DNA of 64,000 nt from Paguma larvata (taxonomy: Eukaryota > Chordata > Mammalia > Carnivora > Viverridae): assembly GCA_030068075.1 (NCBI GenBank), contig CM057829.1:82699132-82763131 (forward strand), given 5' to 3'. A program made the position numbers and the translations under genes. Below are positions 23,865 to 34,744 of the stretch, piece by piece. The notes beneath the pieces were generated by a model. It made no database searches. It saw nothing but the letters and a program-made list of their open reading frames with translations, and was not told where the DNA came from. Numbering within the stretch: the stretch's first letter is position 1; each line of letters begins with the position of its first letter.

Positions 23865-24078
23865 GAGGTTCCTGCGTGGCGCCGTCAGTTAAAGCGTCTG
23901 CCTCTTGATTGTGGCTCAGATTATGATTTTGTGGTACGTAGGATCGAGCCCCACATCAGGCTCTGTGCTTGTACTGCAGAACCTGGTTGGGATTCTCTCT
24001 CTCCCTCTGTCTCTAACCCTCTGTAGTCATGTGTGTGTTTGCTCTCTCTCTCTCGAAATAAATAAACATGAAAAAAAA
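23865..24078 (+). mobile_element. CAN SINE inserted in MIR
   Basis: Diverged head (cctgcgtggcgccgtcagtt), body with cacatcaggctctgtgcttg, short TG/TC stretch, tail aaataaataaacatg. TSD attaagtcaagtgattgt at 23845-23862 versus attaagtcatttaattgt at 24079-24096 (three differences), which agrees with a moderately old insertion. Confidence 0.94.
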
Positions 24079-24160
24079 ATTAAGTCATTTAATTGTCTCA
24101 ACTTGTTTCTTTCTCAGTAAAATGTATATATTACTAGTAGTTATCTCATACAACAAGTGG
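24079..24160 (-). repeat. MIR relic, second half
   Basis: tcatttaattgtctcaactt, then tttctttctcagtaaaatg, then gttatctcatac: the rest of the reverse MIR core interrupted at 23863. Confidence 0.65.
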
Positions 24161-24172
24161 TAAACAAATTAC

Positions 24173-24200
24173 CATCATCATCATTATCATCATTATCAAC
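24173..24200. repeat. (ATC)n-type short tandem repeat
   Basis: Imperfect atc/att trinucleotide run in accatcatcatcattatcat. Confidence 0.75.
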
Positions 24201-25979
24201 AACATAATTTTATAAGTTATCTTACTGACCTATTCTAGACATGTGTCTACTTTTATTAACTTGCAAGTGTTAGGCTGATGTCAACAGTGATGTAAACATT
24301 TTTGTCTTTTTGGGGTGCCTTATTTTATTATTAAAATAGATTAATTTGGGGATAGGATAAAATTAGAAAAACTCATATGGTTGCATAAATGAAGAAGTGT
24401 ATTGTGATTGATTTGAGTGGAATAATGTTAAGTAATAATTAATAGTAAGTGTTATAATATTAAATGGCAGATTAAATAATGACAGAGGACATATATATAT
24501 ATATATATATATTGTGAAGTCCACTATCAGTAAGTAGTTTAATAAACAGTGATAAAAAGGGGGTGGGAACCCAGTCATTAGACCATGACTGTTATCTTAA
24601 GGGAAATCAGGGGCCAAACTATTTATTCTCATATGATCTGAGATATATGCATTCGACTAAATTATTTTAAGTACTGTGCATTTTACAATCTTTATTATGA
24701 AAAACAAGGTCATATGGAGTAAGGAAATCTGAATTGAATATGTATTCATATGCAGGGTAGTTAGATGAGTAACTCTTCTTTTTAATTCGAAGCTACATTT
24801 TTTAGTAGAAACACTTTTCAATATACTGTGGTCTGTTGTATGAATGGAATTTTTATGTTCCTGATATTTTAGTGAGCTTACCAGCTCCACACTAGTCACT
24901 TTACTGAAATTTGATGCAACAGAGATTCTGCAGTAACGAATTCTCTCAGGCACTCTTGTGGCTGCTGCTTCAGGGAAATTTCTGAAGGGTTCACCTCCAA
25001 TAAGTGGTCTTTTACAATTTCACTTTGATTATATTGTATAAGAGATATGGGAAAGAAACTTTAAAAACATATTTGAGTAAAATCCACATGAAGCATTCCT
25101 AGATAAATTGCTAGCAAAAAGCAAGGGCAGAGAGCACAAGTAGGCATGCAATAATCAGAGATAAGATACATTTTTCAACAAGAATAATCACTTAGAATAC
25201 GATTCAGAACAGTTTGAAGAAAACAGGTCAGTGGCGGGAGCTTCAGACCAAAAACAACCTTCGCAGGTGTGCCGTGCAGCAAAACTATGGCGTGCTTTGA
25301 CAACCTCCTGCACGTAGTGCATTTTTACTGATATATAAGGGATTGCACATGATAATGACAATGACCATATATATGAGCTGGCCAAGCCTCAGCTCTTGTC
25401 TAGAAGACAATTAATAGAAGATTTTGACAACATTTAACTTTATATGCCCAAACTAAAGAACAGAGGATGCAACTTTCTAATGTTGGCTAATAATTATCTG
25501 TCAAAATAGTAAGAGTATTCTCTTGATTTCCTCTCCACCATAAATTCTGTAGTCCGTAATAATGATTTTCCTTAAGAGTGGATAATAAATCAATGACAAG
25601 GTTTTTGTGTTCTTTAGAGTCAAGTAATTTTGGATATTCTGATATATACAAAGATATGTTTAATAAGTTTATATCTAGTTGGTCAACTGTTTAAAATTTC
25701 CTTTAACTTCAGTTTTCTCAGCTGAAGGGGGCAAAATAATATTGCTTATCCAGTAGGATATCAAACCATCAGAAGTCTCATAAAATTTCTGGAAACTGTG
25801 CCAAATTCCTGGGTCAAATGTTATTAGTATTAGGGGTAGTGCTGAAAATCCAAGAACATAAGCCCAAGTCTAAGTGTCATAAATAGGGAATTTTTAAATT
25901 TGTGCCCTTATATATCGTGGGTACATCTCTGCCACTTAGGTCACTATGGAAGTTTTGAAGAAACAGAGGTGAAGAGCTA
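24201..25979. other. AT-rich single-copy DNA with an (AT)n run
   Basis: A 23-bp AT run lies at about 24490-24512. A patch with several CpGs at 25220-25320 is not a CpG island. Frames here (24657-24953 -, 98 codons) have no recognisable product. Confidence 0.45.
24490..24512. repeat. (AT)n microsatellite
   Basis: About 11 uninterrupted AT units. Confidence 0.88.
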
Positions 25980-26556
25980 TAACCTGTCATAAATTTAGAT
26001 TTATATTAAAGCAAAATTATTAAGATAGTGTAATATTGGTACTAGAGTAGAGAAAATCACCAATGGGGCAGTAAAGAGATTCCAGATGCAGGTTCATACA
26101 TTTATTAGAACTTGATATATGACCAAGATGGCCACGTGCATCAGTGATGAGGGGGAATGCAACTCATAAGTATTAAGAAACAATACCTGAGAGAATACCT
26201 TTTGAAACATTAAGGTCGAGAAGGAATTTTTTATTTATTTATTTATTTTAATTTTTTTTAATGTTTATTTATTTTTGAGACATAGAGGCACAGTGTGAAC
26301 AGGGGAAGGGCAGAGAGAGAGGGAGACACAGAATCTGAAGCAGGCTCCAGGCTCTGAGCCGTCAGCACAGAGCCCGATGCGGGGCTCAAACTCACAGACC
26401 GCGAGATCATAACCTGAGCCGAAGTCGGCCGCCCAACCGACTGAGCCACCCAGGCACCCCGAGAAGGAATTTTTAAGAAAACATAGAAATCACAAAATAG
26501 AGCTAATGATATTATAAAGACACTCTTTTAAAAGAAATATATGACCCCAAAGAAGC
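25980..26556 (+). mobile_element. Old L1M ORF2 relic interrupted by a SINE
   Basis: Decayed L1 ORF2: aaagcaaaattattaagata, then aacttgatatatgaccaaga and tggcca, then gagagaataccttttgaa, then gagaaggaatttttaagaaa, which resumes after the SINE at 26232-26459. No open frame is left. Confidence 0.6.
26232..26459 (-). mobile_element. CAN SINE with 15-bp TSD, fairly young
   Basis: Close to consensus with many CpGs kept: gagcccgatgcggggctcaa, then cgaagtcggccgcccaaccg, then actgagccacccaggcaccc. Perfect TSD cgagaaggaattttt at 26217-26231 and 26460-26474. A 63-codon - frame within it is only SINE translation. Confidence 0.97.
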
Positions 26557-26574
26557 AATGAAACTATATTTTCT

Positions 26575-26779
26575 TTCTTATGTTTATTTATTTTATTTTA
26601 CAGAGAGAGAGAGAAAGCACGAGTAAGGGAGGGGCAGAGAGAGAAGGAGAGGGAATCCCAAGCAGGCTCCACACTGTCAGCACAGAGCCTAATGTGGGGC
26701 TCAAACTCATGAACCATGAGGTCATGACCTGAGCCAAAATCAAGAGTCAGACCCTTACCAACTGAGCCAGCCGGTCACA
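26575..26779 (-). mobile_element. CAN SINE with 18-bp TSD
   Basis: A 5'-flank-like L1 piece lies between this copy and the previous one, 115 bp apart in the same orientation. TSD aatgaaactatattttct at 26557-26574 and, with one change, at 26780-26797. The reversed head is degraded (ctgagccagccggtcac). Confidence 0.95.
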
Positions 26780-27060
26780 AATGAAACTGTATTTTCTAAT
26801 TGCAAACAAAGTGAAATCAGAGCCTAGATTTTTAACTAAATAGTTATTTATATGTGAGAGAATATGAAGATAGTTTTAGGCACATGATTTGTAAAATACA
26901 GAGAGACCTTATAAAACACAATTTTGGAAGAAATTCCTAGTAAGAAAACAAATAAAAATGCAGGACGAAATTGTAACAGGAGTCAGAGGGGGAGAATCCC
27001 AGAGTGAGAGGGAATTGGAAGCTTGTTCATTTATATTATCTTGTTTAGAAGGGAGCTACA

Positions 27061-27267
27061 GGGGCATCTGGTGGCTCAGTCAGTTAAGCATCTGACTTTG
27101 GCTCAGGTTACGATCTCACAGTTCATGAGTTCCAGCCCCACATCAGGCTCTGTGCTGACAGCTCAGAGCCTGGAGCCTGCTTCGGACTCTGTGTCTCCCT
27201 CTCTCTCTGTCCCTTCCCCACTCACGCTCTCTCTCCCAAAAATAAATAAACATTAAAAAATAAAAAA
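27061..27267 (+). mobile_element. CAN SINE with 15-bp TSD
   Basis: Head ggggcatctggtggctcagt, full body, tail aaaaataaataaacattaaa. Perfect TSD tagaagggagctaca at 27046-27060 and 27268-27282. Confidence 0.97.
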
Positions 27268-27282
27268 TAGAAGGGAGCTACA

Positions 27283-27535
27283 GATACTGGTGTGCTTATG
27301 AAATTGATAGGAAAAATTAAACAGAAGTATTAGTCTTGGTATACTAAGAAGCACAACCAGAAAATAATCGTTGAGGTTATATATTTCATAACAATAGGAA
27401 AAAGGTAAATTTACTTATGAACATAAGGTAGGTAATACAGTAAAAATAAAACACTAAATATTGGAAAGCAATAGGTAAAATAAATATAACCCCCCAAAAA
27501 AACTAGGCAAAATTTTTGAGTATTAGTCAAAAATA
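27283..27535. other. A-rich DNA, probably LINE-derived
   Basis: A-rich with L1-like texture, but no diagnostic segment before 27536. Confidence 0.35.
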
Positions 27536-27790
27536 TGAGATAAAGTGGGACCACATACTTTTAGTTATAACAATCATCGAAACTATAGGACATTCATGAA
27601 TGTTTATACTTCTAAGTTATAGTTGCAAACTGTGCAGAGCAACAAATGATAGGACAATGAGGGAAATTAGTTAAATCAACAAGTGTACTTGGAGATTTTA
27701 ATACATTCTTCTTTGATATGATAGACAAAGCAGAACAAAGCCAAGCCAAGATATAGACTTAGAAAACATAATTAATATGCTTGATTTAAG
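27536..27790 (+). mobile_element. Old L1M relic (ORF2, upstream part)
   Basis: Contains acttggagattttaataca, a run reading gatatgatagacaaagcaga, then gaaaacataattaatatgct, the order of the L1 ORF2 endonuclease-downstream region (gggagattttaacac type). Heavily decayed. Confidence 0.48.
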
Positions 27791-28829
27791 TCGTGACTGA
27801 TGTTTGGCTTTAGTCTTGGTATTCTCCCAAATTTCTTAGTAAGATCAGGCATCCAGTGTGGAATTATTAGCGTGATGTCTGGCATCATTTGTGTGTAATC
27901 AGTGTACAATAAGAACAGTAGTATGAATAAGTCCGGTGCTTCCGATTTATTATTAATTTCTGAACATTAACATTCAAATATAGTTAAATTTGAAAATTTC
28001 TTTGTGTGCTATGTGTTGGCATTCTATCACTCCTTTTAATTCATATGTCAGTTTATGATTACAAAAGCAACATGCTCTATTAGTTAATTAGACACTTGGA
28101 AGTTTCTTATTATAGGCACAAAAGTAATTATCAAAATCTTACAAATATTTACAAGAACAAGAAAATAGATTGATGATTAAAAATGAATGTTAAGAGAGTC
28201 TTAGCTAGATAACTAGAGAGAGAGATCTCTTTTTTTGGCAAAAAAAATGTGAAGACAAATTTAAATGAAACAAAGCAGAATAATGGAGATTATATTAAAT
28301 CATATTTCTAATCTTTGTGAATTGTTTGTTGTACTAGTATTCATAATATTCAATAAAATATCATTCAATAACTGTATTTCATTTGTAGTTATTCATCAAG
28401 CATACAAATTTTGCAAGAAAAAGCTCTTTCGAAAATTTCTCATCATGTGAGGATGAATTGAAATTGAAGCAAAACTTTCTAATTCAAATTTTATGAGGAA
28501 GACAAGTTTTTAAAATCATGGACAATATTATTTATGACAAATTATCTTTGAGGCATACACAGTTAGGTTTATAAAAAAATATGAAGAAAGTAAGTCCAAA
28601 TGTCAATTTCCCCATCCTTTCTTGATCACCAAAGACATCAGTAGACCTAATTTTTCTCCTTTATCTCATCACTATTTGTTCTCTACTAAATCACTCCCTT
28701 AAGTCTAAAAACTGTTGCTATTTCTTCTTGCTTAAAAATTAAACAACAACATTTTACTTACTATCCAGCTTACTTTACAACAAACAAAACAAACACAAAA
28801 ACTTTGTGTATCACCCAGCGGATACTATA
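27791..28829. other. AT-rich single-copy DNA
   Basis: Short A-rich (caaa)n-like stretch at 28779-28800. No gene or firm repeat call. Confidence 0.45.
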
Positions 28830-29077
28830 TGTCTTTTCCCTTTCGTTAGCAAAATTCTGCCAGCTGTTCTAATTCTTCAATACTCATTCTCTTTTGAGCC
28901 ACCTACGTTAGAATTTTCACCCCGACTTTCCACTGAAATTGCTTTTTTGAAAGTCGTCACTGAACTTGAGGTAGCTAAAGCAAAAGGACTTTTCTTACTG
29001 TAGTACTTGGCCAGCTGATCATTACTCCCCTCCCTGATAAGCTTTCTTCATTGAGCTCTGAGACAACTTATCGTACC
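28830..29077 (+). repeat. L2 LINE relic (RT-region), left part
   Basis: Resembles decayed L2 ORF2: a gtcgtcactgaacttgaggt stretch, then agctgatcattactcccctc, then cttcattgagctctgagaca. A collinear right part follows the MLT1 LTR at 29555. Confidence 0.5.
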
Positions 29078-29554
29078 GGCTTTAATAGTGTCCCCATATA
29101 ATTCATATCCATCTGAAAGCTGTGACTGTGACATTGTTTGGAAATGAGTCTTTTACAGAAGCAAGTTAAAATGAAATAGTACTGGATTAGGGTATGCACA
29201 ATATCCAATATGACGGTGGGTGCCCTTATAAAAAGAGGGAAATTTGGACACAAAGACAGGGGTAGAGGGAAAATCTGAAGACACAGACACACAGGAGAGG
29301 AGCCCATGTGAAGATTGAGGCATAGATTGGACTGTTGTATCTACAAGGCAAGGAATGCCAGGAATGGTTGGCAACCATGAGAAGGTAGAAGAGGCAAGGA
29401 AGAGTCTTCTCTAAAGCCTTGGGAGAGAGCCTTACTGTCATCTTGATTGTCAACTTCTAACTTCAGAAATGTGAGAAGAGAAATTTCTGTTGTTTTAAGG
29501 AACCCAGTCTGTGGTCATTTGTTATGACAGCCCTAGGAAGCTAATACACTCACT
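29078..29554 (+). mobile_element. MLT1-type MaLR LTR
   Basis: Good match in order: gtgtccccatataattcata, then gtttggaaatgagtctttta, then gggtgcccttataaaaagag, then ggaaatttggacacaaagac, then aatttctgttgttttaagga, then cccagtctgtggtcatttgt, then gctaatacac. This is an old solo LTR of the MaLR (ERVL-like) class, about 475 bp. Antisense frames at 29068-29453 come from it and are not genes. Confidence 0.85.
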
Positions 29555-29720
29555 CTTTGGGTTTTACCTCTTCCTCACTGGCCACTGTTTTTCAGTCTAT
29601 TTTATTAGTTCTCTGCTTTCCTCTGATGTCTTAATGTTGGATTCATGTTTAATGTTGGTCTTTGATTGTTTTCCCTCCCCATGAATTTTGTACAGGATCG
29701 TCAGTGGTCTGGTGAGATCC
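29555..29720 (+). repeat. L2 LINE relic, right part
   Basis: ttttacctcttcctcactgg, then ccactgtttttcagtctatt, then atgtcttaatgttgga continue the L2 order interrupted by the MLT1 LTR. Confidence 0.5.
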
Positions 29721-29913
29721 TCTTAGCTTCTTTTTTATTATGTTAATGTGTTTGGAGGCATGTGGGGAGAGGGGAAGCTTCAGTGTAATTTCAGTCTCAA
29801 CAGCCAGCACCCACAGCTATAAAAATTTACCCTTGAGTTTTGGAGCCTGCTTCAGTCTCTACTAATCACTGAAGGGTTTTGAGAAGTACATTGACATAAA
29901 CACATTTATATAT

Positions 29914-29946
29914 TTTTTAAATGTTTATTTTTTATTCTTGACAGAG

Positions 29947-29991
<45 letters not shown>

Positions 29992-30146
29992 AGAGAGAGA
30001 GGGGGACAGAGAATCCAAAGTGGGTCCCCAAAGTGGGCTCCGTGCTGAAAGCAGAGAGCCCCATGCGGGGCTCAGGCTCACAGACTATGAGATCAGGACC
30101 TGAGCAGAAGTCGGGCACTCAACTGACTGAGTCACCCAAGTGTCCC
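29914..30146 (-). mobile_element. CAN SINE with long (GA)n
   Basis: (GA)n at 29951-29986, an extra small duplication of a tgggctcc-type stretch (about 30018-30045), then ccatgcggggctcaggctca and the reversed head. Imperfect TSD aacacatttatat versus aacatatttatat (29899 and 30147). Confidence 0.94.
29951..29986. repeat. (GA)n microsatellite
   Basis: About 17 near-perfect GA units in the SINE. Confidence 0.92.
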
Positions 30147-30162
30147 AACATATTTATATTTT

Positions 30163-30649
30163 AAATGGATGCTATGGCTGCTCTATTGATAATAAATGGT
30201 GGAGGGACGAAGATAGATTCACAAAGATCTATTAGTAATTTACAGCAATATTCACCCACGCCCAGGGTCCACATATGTGTCTGAGCTCCTGTACCACAGG
30301 AAAAAGTGAGTAAGAATATTCTTTTACCTAACTAGTTTTTCTGAGTAGTACTTGGAATCCCTCATGATTGCCTGGATGTCCCACAAATCCATTTTAAACG
30401 TGGTTTCACCTCCATTTTTTTCCCTTTACTTTGCAATGAACATGTCCCAGAATTCTGAAACTCTTCTCTCTCCTTTAACTACATTTCCAATGTTTTGGTC
30501 CGTTCTCCTCATTGTTTTGGCTTCAAGCATGTTTACAGCCCACCGAACTCACCCCTTTAATGTTTCCAAAACACATAAGAGGAGGTTATAATAAAATGTT
30601 GACTTCGAGAGAAGAAAAGTTCAGCAAATAGGAGACGATTCGGTATACC
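30163..30649. other. Single-copy DNA, no gene
   Basis: The 79-codon frame at 30352-30591 has no recognisable feature. Confidence 0.45.
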
Positions 30650-30860
30650 ATCATGTGTAAATTGATAGGGACCTTGTTAAATATACTGAGGTATATTCAC
30701 ACACATTGTACATCGTATCATGCAGCCAAAGAAATGCAGAAGGCTCTTTATGTTCTGATATGAAAAGATCTCTAGAATACAGAGCTGAGTAAAACAAGCA
30801 AGGTGTAAAAGAGTATAAGGGAATAACCTACCATTTGTGTTAATAAGACAAGAAGAAGAC
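30650..30860 (+). mobile_element. Old L1M 3' region relic
   Basis: atcgtatcatgcagccaaag, then gctctttatgttctgatatg, then aaaagatctctagaatacag, then gtaaaacaagcaaggtgtaa, then aacctaccatttgtgt is the decayed ORF2-end order (the ctatgcagcc...gatatggaaagatctcc...taccatttgtg series). Confidence 0.7.
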
Positions 30861-30971
30861 ATTCATTATTGCTGGTAGCTGCACACATGGAAACAGCAAC
30901 TCAGCCCAATTCTTATTTCAGCCTTTGCTTCAGCACTCAGTGAGATCCTATATCATCAACGCAAGTATTTG

Positions 30972-30993
30972 AAAAAAAAAAAAAAAAAAAAAA
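30972..30993 (+). repeat. Poly(A) tract, 22 bp
   Basis: Uninterrupted A-run after gtatttg. No aataaa precedes it and no TSD is visible, so I cannot say whether it is a retrocopy tail. Confidence 0.85.
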
Positions 30994-31132
30994 GGACACA
31001 CTTGCTTCCTCCAAACAAATAATTTTCTGGAGTAATGCATACACTTTGAGAGCAAAAAAAATACAATTTATTTCTTTAATCAGCAAGTGAAACATTCTAC
31101 TAAAGGTAAACCTAATTTGGGTAAAACTTTAA

Positions 31133-31355
31133 AAAAATTAATGTTTATTTATTTCTGAGAGAGAGAGAGACAGAAACAGAGACAGAACACAAATGGGGGA
31201 GGGGCAGAGAGAGAGGGAGACACAGAATCAGAAACAGGCTCCAGGCTCTAAGCTGTCAACATAGAGCCTGACGAGACCTTGCAAGATACATCAACTGCAA
31301 GATACATGACCTGAGCCAAAGTCGGGTGCCCAGCCGACTGAGCCACCCAGTGCCA
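31133..31355 (-). mobile_element. CAN SINE with long TSD and internal 12-bp duplication
   Basis: Flanked by about 21-bp imperfect duplications (31112-31132 and 31356-31376, both ctaatttg...). In the B-box side, tgcaagatacat occurs twice (31280-31291 and 31296-31307, period 16). Other copies have a single ctcacgaaccgcgagatcat-type stretch there. Confidence 0.94.
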
Positions 31356-31610
31356 CTAATTTGTGTAAAAATTTAAATAGAAGTCTGACCAATGCCGTCT
31401 AAATCATTGGAATTCAGGTTTATAGTGAGTTTATAATCAGTATTTTCTAATGGAAATAAGGTGAAGACTAATAATTTTATAAGAACTAATTTTATCTTTA
31501 TCTTTTAAAACTAAAAATCTATTTCTATACTAACTTGGTAGACTCATTTCTAAGGGGAAATGTATGAGGAATTTTTATTGAACTCTGTATTATAAAAATT
31601 TTAGAACCTG

Positions 31611-31808
31611 GAGACCCTGGGTGCCTCAGTCGGTTGAGCCTCTGACTTAGGCTTAGGTCATGAACTCCCAGGTCTGTGATTTCGAGCCCCACATCGGGCT
31701 CTCCATTGTCAGCATAGAGCCCACGTCGGATCCTCTATCTCCCTCTCTCTTGCCGTTCCCCTGTTCTCTCTTTTTTTAAAAATAAATAAATGTTAAAATA
31801 CTTTTTTA
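31611..31808 (+). mobile_element. CAN SINE, diverged
   Basis: gagaccctgggtgcctcagt, then aggcttaggtcatgaactcc, then cgagccccacatcgggctct, then the tail aaaaataaataaatgttaaa. Forms an inverted pair with the - copy at 31133. TSD not clear. Confidence 0.93.
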
Positions 31809-31930
31809 AATTTAAAACTCAAAGAAAACTAGAGAGAATAATACAAGGAACACTCATATAGTCATGGTTGAGATTCAACAACTGTGCGATTTTGTCATAT
31901 TCGCATCATATTATTTTTATGAATTCTTTT

Positions 31931-31946
31931 ATTTATTTATTTTTGA
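31931..31946 (-). mobile_element. Tail-only SINE/L1 insertion with TSD
   Basis: A 16-bp insert, atttatttatttttga, is the exact reverse of the SINE tail junction (tcaaaaataaataaat). It is flanked by the direct repeat tgaattctttt at 31920-31930 and 31947-31957. This looks like an extremely 5'-truncated insertion. A chance AT-rich duplication is the alternative. Confidence 0.5.
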
Positions 31947-31957
31947 TGAATTCTTTT

Positions 31958-33269
31958 AAACCAATTACAGAAACGATTACATTTTCACCTTAAATACTTT
32001 GCAATGCAGTTCTAAATAGTAAGGACATTTTCCTACAAAAACATTATTAGAACTACAAATAGTTAACAATAAATCTGTAATATAATGTAAAAACCATCTT
32101 TGACTTCTAATTTGTTCAAATCAGTGTGCAGTCAAAGACCATGATTTGCATTTGGGTTTGGGGTTTCTTAAGTTTCTCTTAATATAGAACTCTCCTTTCC
32201 TATTCTCCATTTTTTTTAATGTGGAGGATTTGGATGCTTGCTGAACAAATTAAGCAATATGCTCCATGTATTGTAGGATAGGAGGGTATATTGTAAGTGG
32301 TCAATGTTAATGTCAAAATAGTGGCATGATATACATATATATATATAATTATAGTAATTATAATTAAATATATTTTAATCATGATGTTTCTTTCTTAACA
32401 ATTTAAAGTAAGAATTTTTGTATTTTAATTTTAGAAAACATAATTTTATTAGTATTTCTTATGAACAAACCATCTTTTTTTACAAAGGTTCTTTCTAATT
32501 TCTCTTATTATACCTCATACTGTAACAAATGACTGGGCACATAAATATTCTTTCCCAGATCTATTTATTTCCTTATAACATATTCCTCCAAACAGAATTA
32601 CTCGTCAATAGTAGGATAATATATGTTGCCAGATAGTTTTCTATAAATAGAAACTTTTAATCAGCACTGGATGTGTGTGCCTGGCATGACCTTCTCCCCA
32701 ACACTGAGTGCTGTGATTCTTACATGCTTGTATTTGTGCAAAAATTAAAACCTCCTTCTTTTAATTTGAATTAACTTCATCACTAAGAGGTGTGAATTTT
32801 TCTGTATCTCTATTATCCATTTTTATTTATCTTTTGGAAACTCTGTGTTTCTCTTTTTGTCCATTTTTCTATCGAAAATATAAGCTATTGATTTCCATTT
32901 TTCCTACAGTGTTTCCTTTCATTCTTGAAAATTCCTTTTTAAATCAAAGGGCATTAACCCCTTGTCATATTTGTTGCAACATTTTTTTTTTCAGTTTGCG
33001 TTTGCCTTTTAATTTTGCATTTTCTTTTGGCTTGAATATTCATTTCTTTTTTTGTCCTTCTTTTATTAATTTCCATTAATAACTACAATCCCATTTCCCT
33101 CTCTGCCTAATCAATCACTTAACATTCATGTATTTTTTTATTTGAATGTATTGCAAAGTACGTAATATTTTGCATATGCATAAATAACATTATATTATGT
33201 CGGTAAATAGTATCATATTATAAATCACATTCTAGTTTTTATTTTAAAAAATGAATCACTGTTATATAT
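31958..33269. other. AT-rich single-copy DNA, no gene
   Basis: T-rich on the + strand at 32790-33075, where a 95-codon Phe-rich frame is compositional. No repeat family is assigned apart from short AT runs (about 32333-32347). Confidence 0.45.
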
Positions 33270-33349
33270 AAAGAACGTATACGACTAAACACCAAAAACT
33301 CCAAATAATCCAATTAAAAAATTAGCAGAGGACCTGAACAGATATTTTA

Positions 33350-33562
33350 TTTTAATTTTTTTCTAACATTTATTTATTTTTGAGAGACATAGAGACAGAG
33401 TATGAGCAGGGGAAGGGCAGAGAGAGAGGGAGATACAGAATCTGAAGAAGGCGCCAGGCTCTGAGCCATCAGCACAGAGCCCGATGGGGGCTCGAACTCA
33501 GACCATGATATCATGACCTGAGCCGAAGTCGGCCGCTTAACCAACTGAGCCACTCAGGCGCC
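33350..33562 (-). mobile_element. CAN SINE with 17-bp TSD
   Basis: Inserted in the L1 fragment. Reversed tail taacatttatttatttttga, then gagcccgatgggggctcgaa, then cgaagtcggccgcttaacca. Perfect TSD cctgaacagatatttta at 33333-33349 and 33563-33579. Confidence 0.97.
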
Positions 33563-33831
33563 CCTGAACAGATATTTTAAAGAAAACATAAAAATGACTA
33601 ACAGACATATGAAAATATGTTCAACATAACCAAACACCAGGGTAATACAAATCAGAACTACAATGAGGTATCACCTTATACCTGTCAGAATGGCTAAAAT
33701 CAAAAACACAAGAAAGAACAAGTGTTGGCGAAGACATAGAGAAAAGAATTATTTGTGCACAATGGGTAGAATACAAATTGGTACAGCCATTATCAAAATA
33801 TTACAGAGGTTCCTCAGAAACTTAAAAATAG

Positions 33832-34043
33832 GGGCGCCTTGGTGGCTCCCTTGGTTAAGCCTCCAACTTCAGCTCAGGTCATGATCTTGTGGTTATGAGT
33901 TTGAGCCCTGCACTGGGCTCTGTGCTGATAGCTCAGAGCCCAGAGCCTGCTTCAGATTCTGTGTCTCCCTCTCTCTCTGTCCCTCATCCACTCGCAGTCT
34001 GTCTCTCTCTCTCAAAAATAAATAAACATTAAAAAAAAGAAAA
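33832..34043 (+). mobile_element. CAN SINE with 10-bp TSD
   Basis: Second insertion in the same L1, opposite orientation to the first and 270 bp away. Head gggcgccttggtggctccct, tail aaaataaataaacattaaaa. TSD ttaaaaatag at 33822-33831 and 34044-34053. Confidence 0.96.
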
Positions 34044-34509
34044 TTAAAAATAGTATTACCATATGATTCAGCAATCCCACTACAGGGTATTTACCCAAAG
34101 AAAATGGAAACATTAATTTTAAAAGGTATATGAACCCCTGAATTTATTGAAGCATATTTACAACAGCCAAGAATCTACCAGTTGCCAAAGTTGGGACGAT
34201 TTAAGCATCAAAACAAATAATGATGACAGCCACATACAACTAATTCAGCATTTAAGAATCATAAATTGGCCAGAAGGCACAGAATAACTTTGAATAATAG
34301 TAACAGTGACTAACATGTTTCTTTTGCTCCTAATTACAGTGAGACTGCTTTTAGTGGTTCACCATTAAAATATTTTTCTATTTCTAATCTCCTATAAGGA
34401 TATGATTTTAAAAACTAGAAAATGTTTTGGGGATTTCTTAAAAGTTTAACATTTATAAGTTAATTAATATGCATATAATCTTTGTTTACTTTGAAAAAGA
34501 TATAAAATG

Positions 34510-34744
34510 AGGGGCGCCTGGGTGGCTCAGTCGGTTGAGCGGCCGACTTCGGGTCAGGTCATGATCTCGCGGTCTGTGAGTTCGAGCCCCGCATCGGGCT
34601 CTGTGCTGATAGCTCAGAGCCTGGAGCCTGCTTCGGATTCTGTGTCTCCCTCTCTCTCTGCCCCACCCCCGCTCATGCTCTGTGTCTCTCTGTCTCAAAA
34701 ACAAATAAAAACATTAAAAAATTTTTTAAAAATTTAAAAAAAAA
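34510..34744 (+). mobile_element. CAN SINE, near-consensus (young)
   Basis: Most CpG sites are still present: gttgagcggccgacttcggg, then gatctcgcggtctgtgagtt, then cgagccccgcatcgggctct. The TSD gaaaaagatataaaatg (34493-34509) versus gaaaaagatacaaaatg (34745-34761) differs by one base. Among the youngest insertions here. Confidence 0.97.

Larger units (their letters stand above)
33270..34200 (+). mobile_element. LINE-1 ORF2 3' fragment, interrupted by two SINEs
   Basis: Starts at aaagaacgtatacgactaaa, then gcagaggacctgaacagata; after a SINE atgactaacagacatatgaa, then gtcagaatggctaaaatcaa, then gtgttggcgaagacatagag, then gaggttcctcagaaacttaa; after a second SINE tcagcaatcccactacaggg, then agcatatttacaacagccaa. 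One short stretch still reads as ORF2 protein (33663-33800), but the element is dead. Confidence 0.88.

Noticed and set aside
34486..34737. Open frames on both strands with a Ser-rich peptide
   Set aside because: They are translations of the CAN SINE. Near-identical peptides appear at 26258-26449, 27023-27256, 40833-41015, 51445-51642 and other SINE copies.
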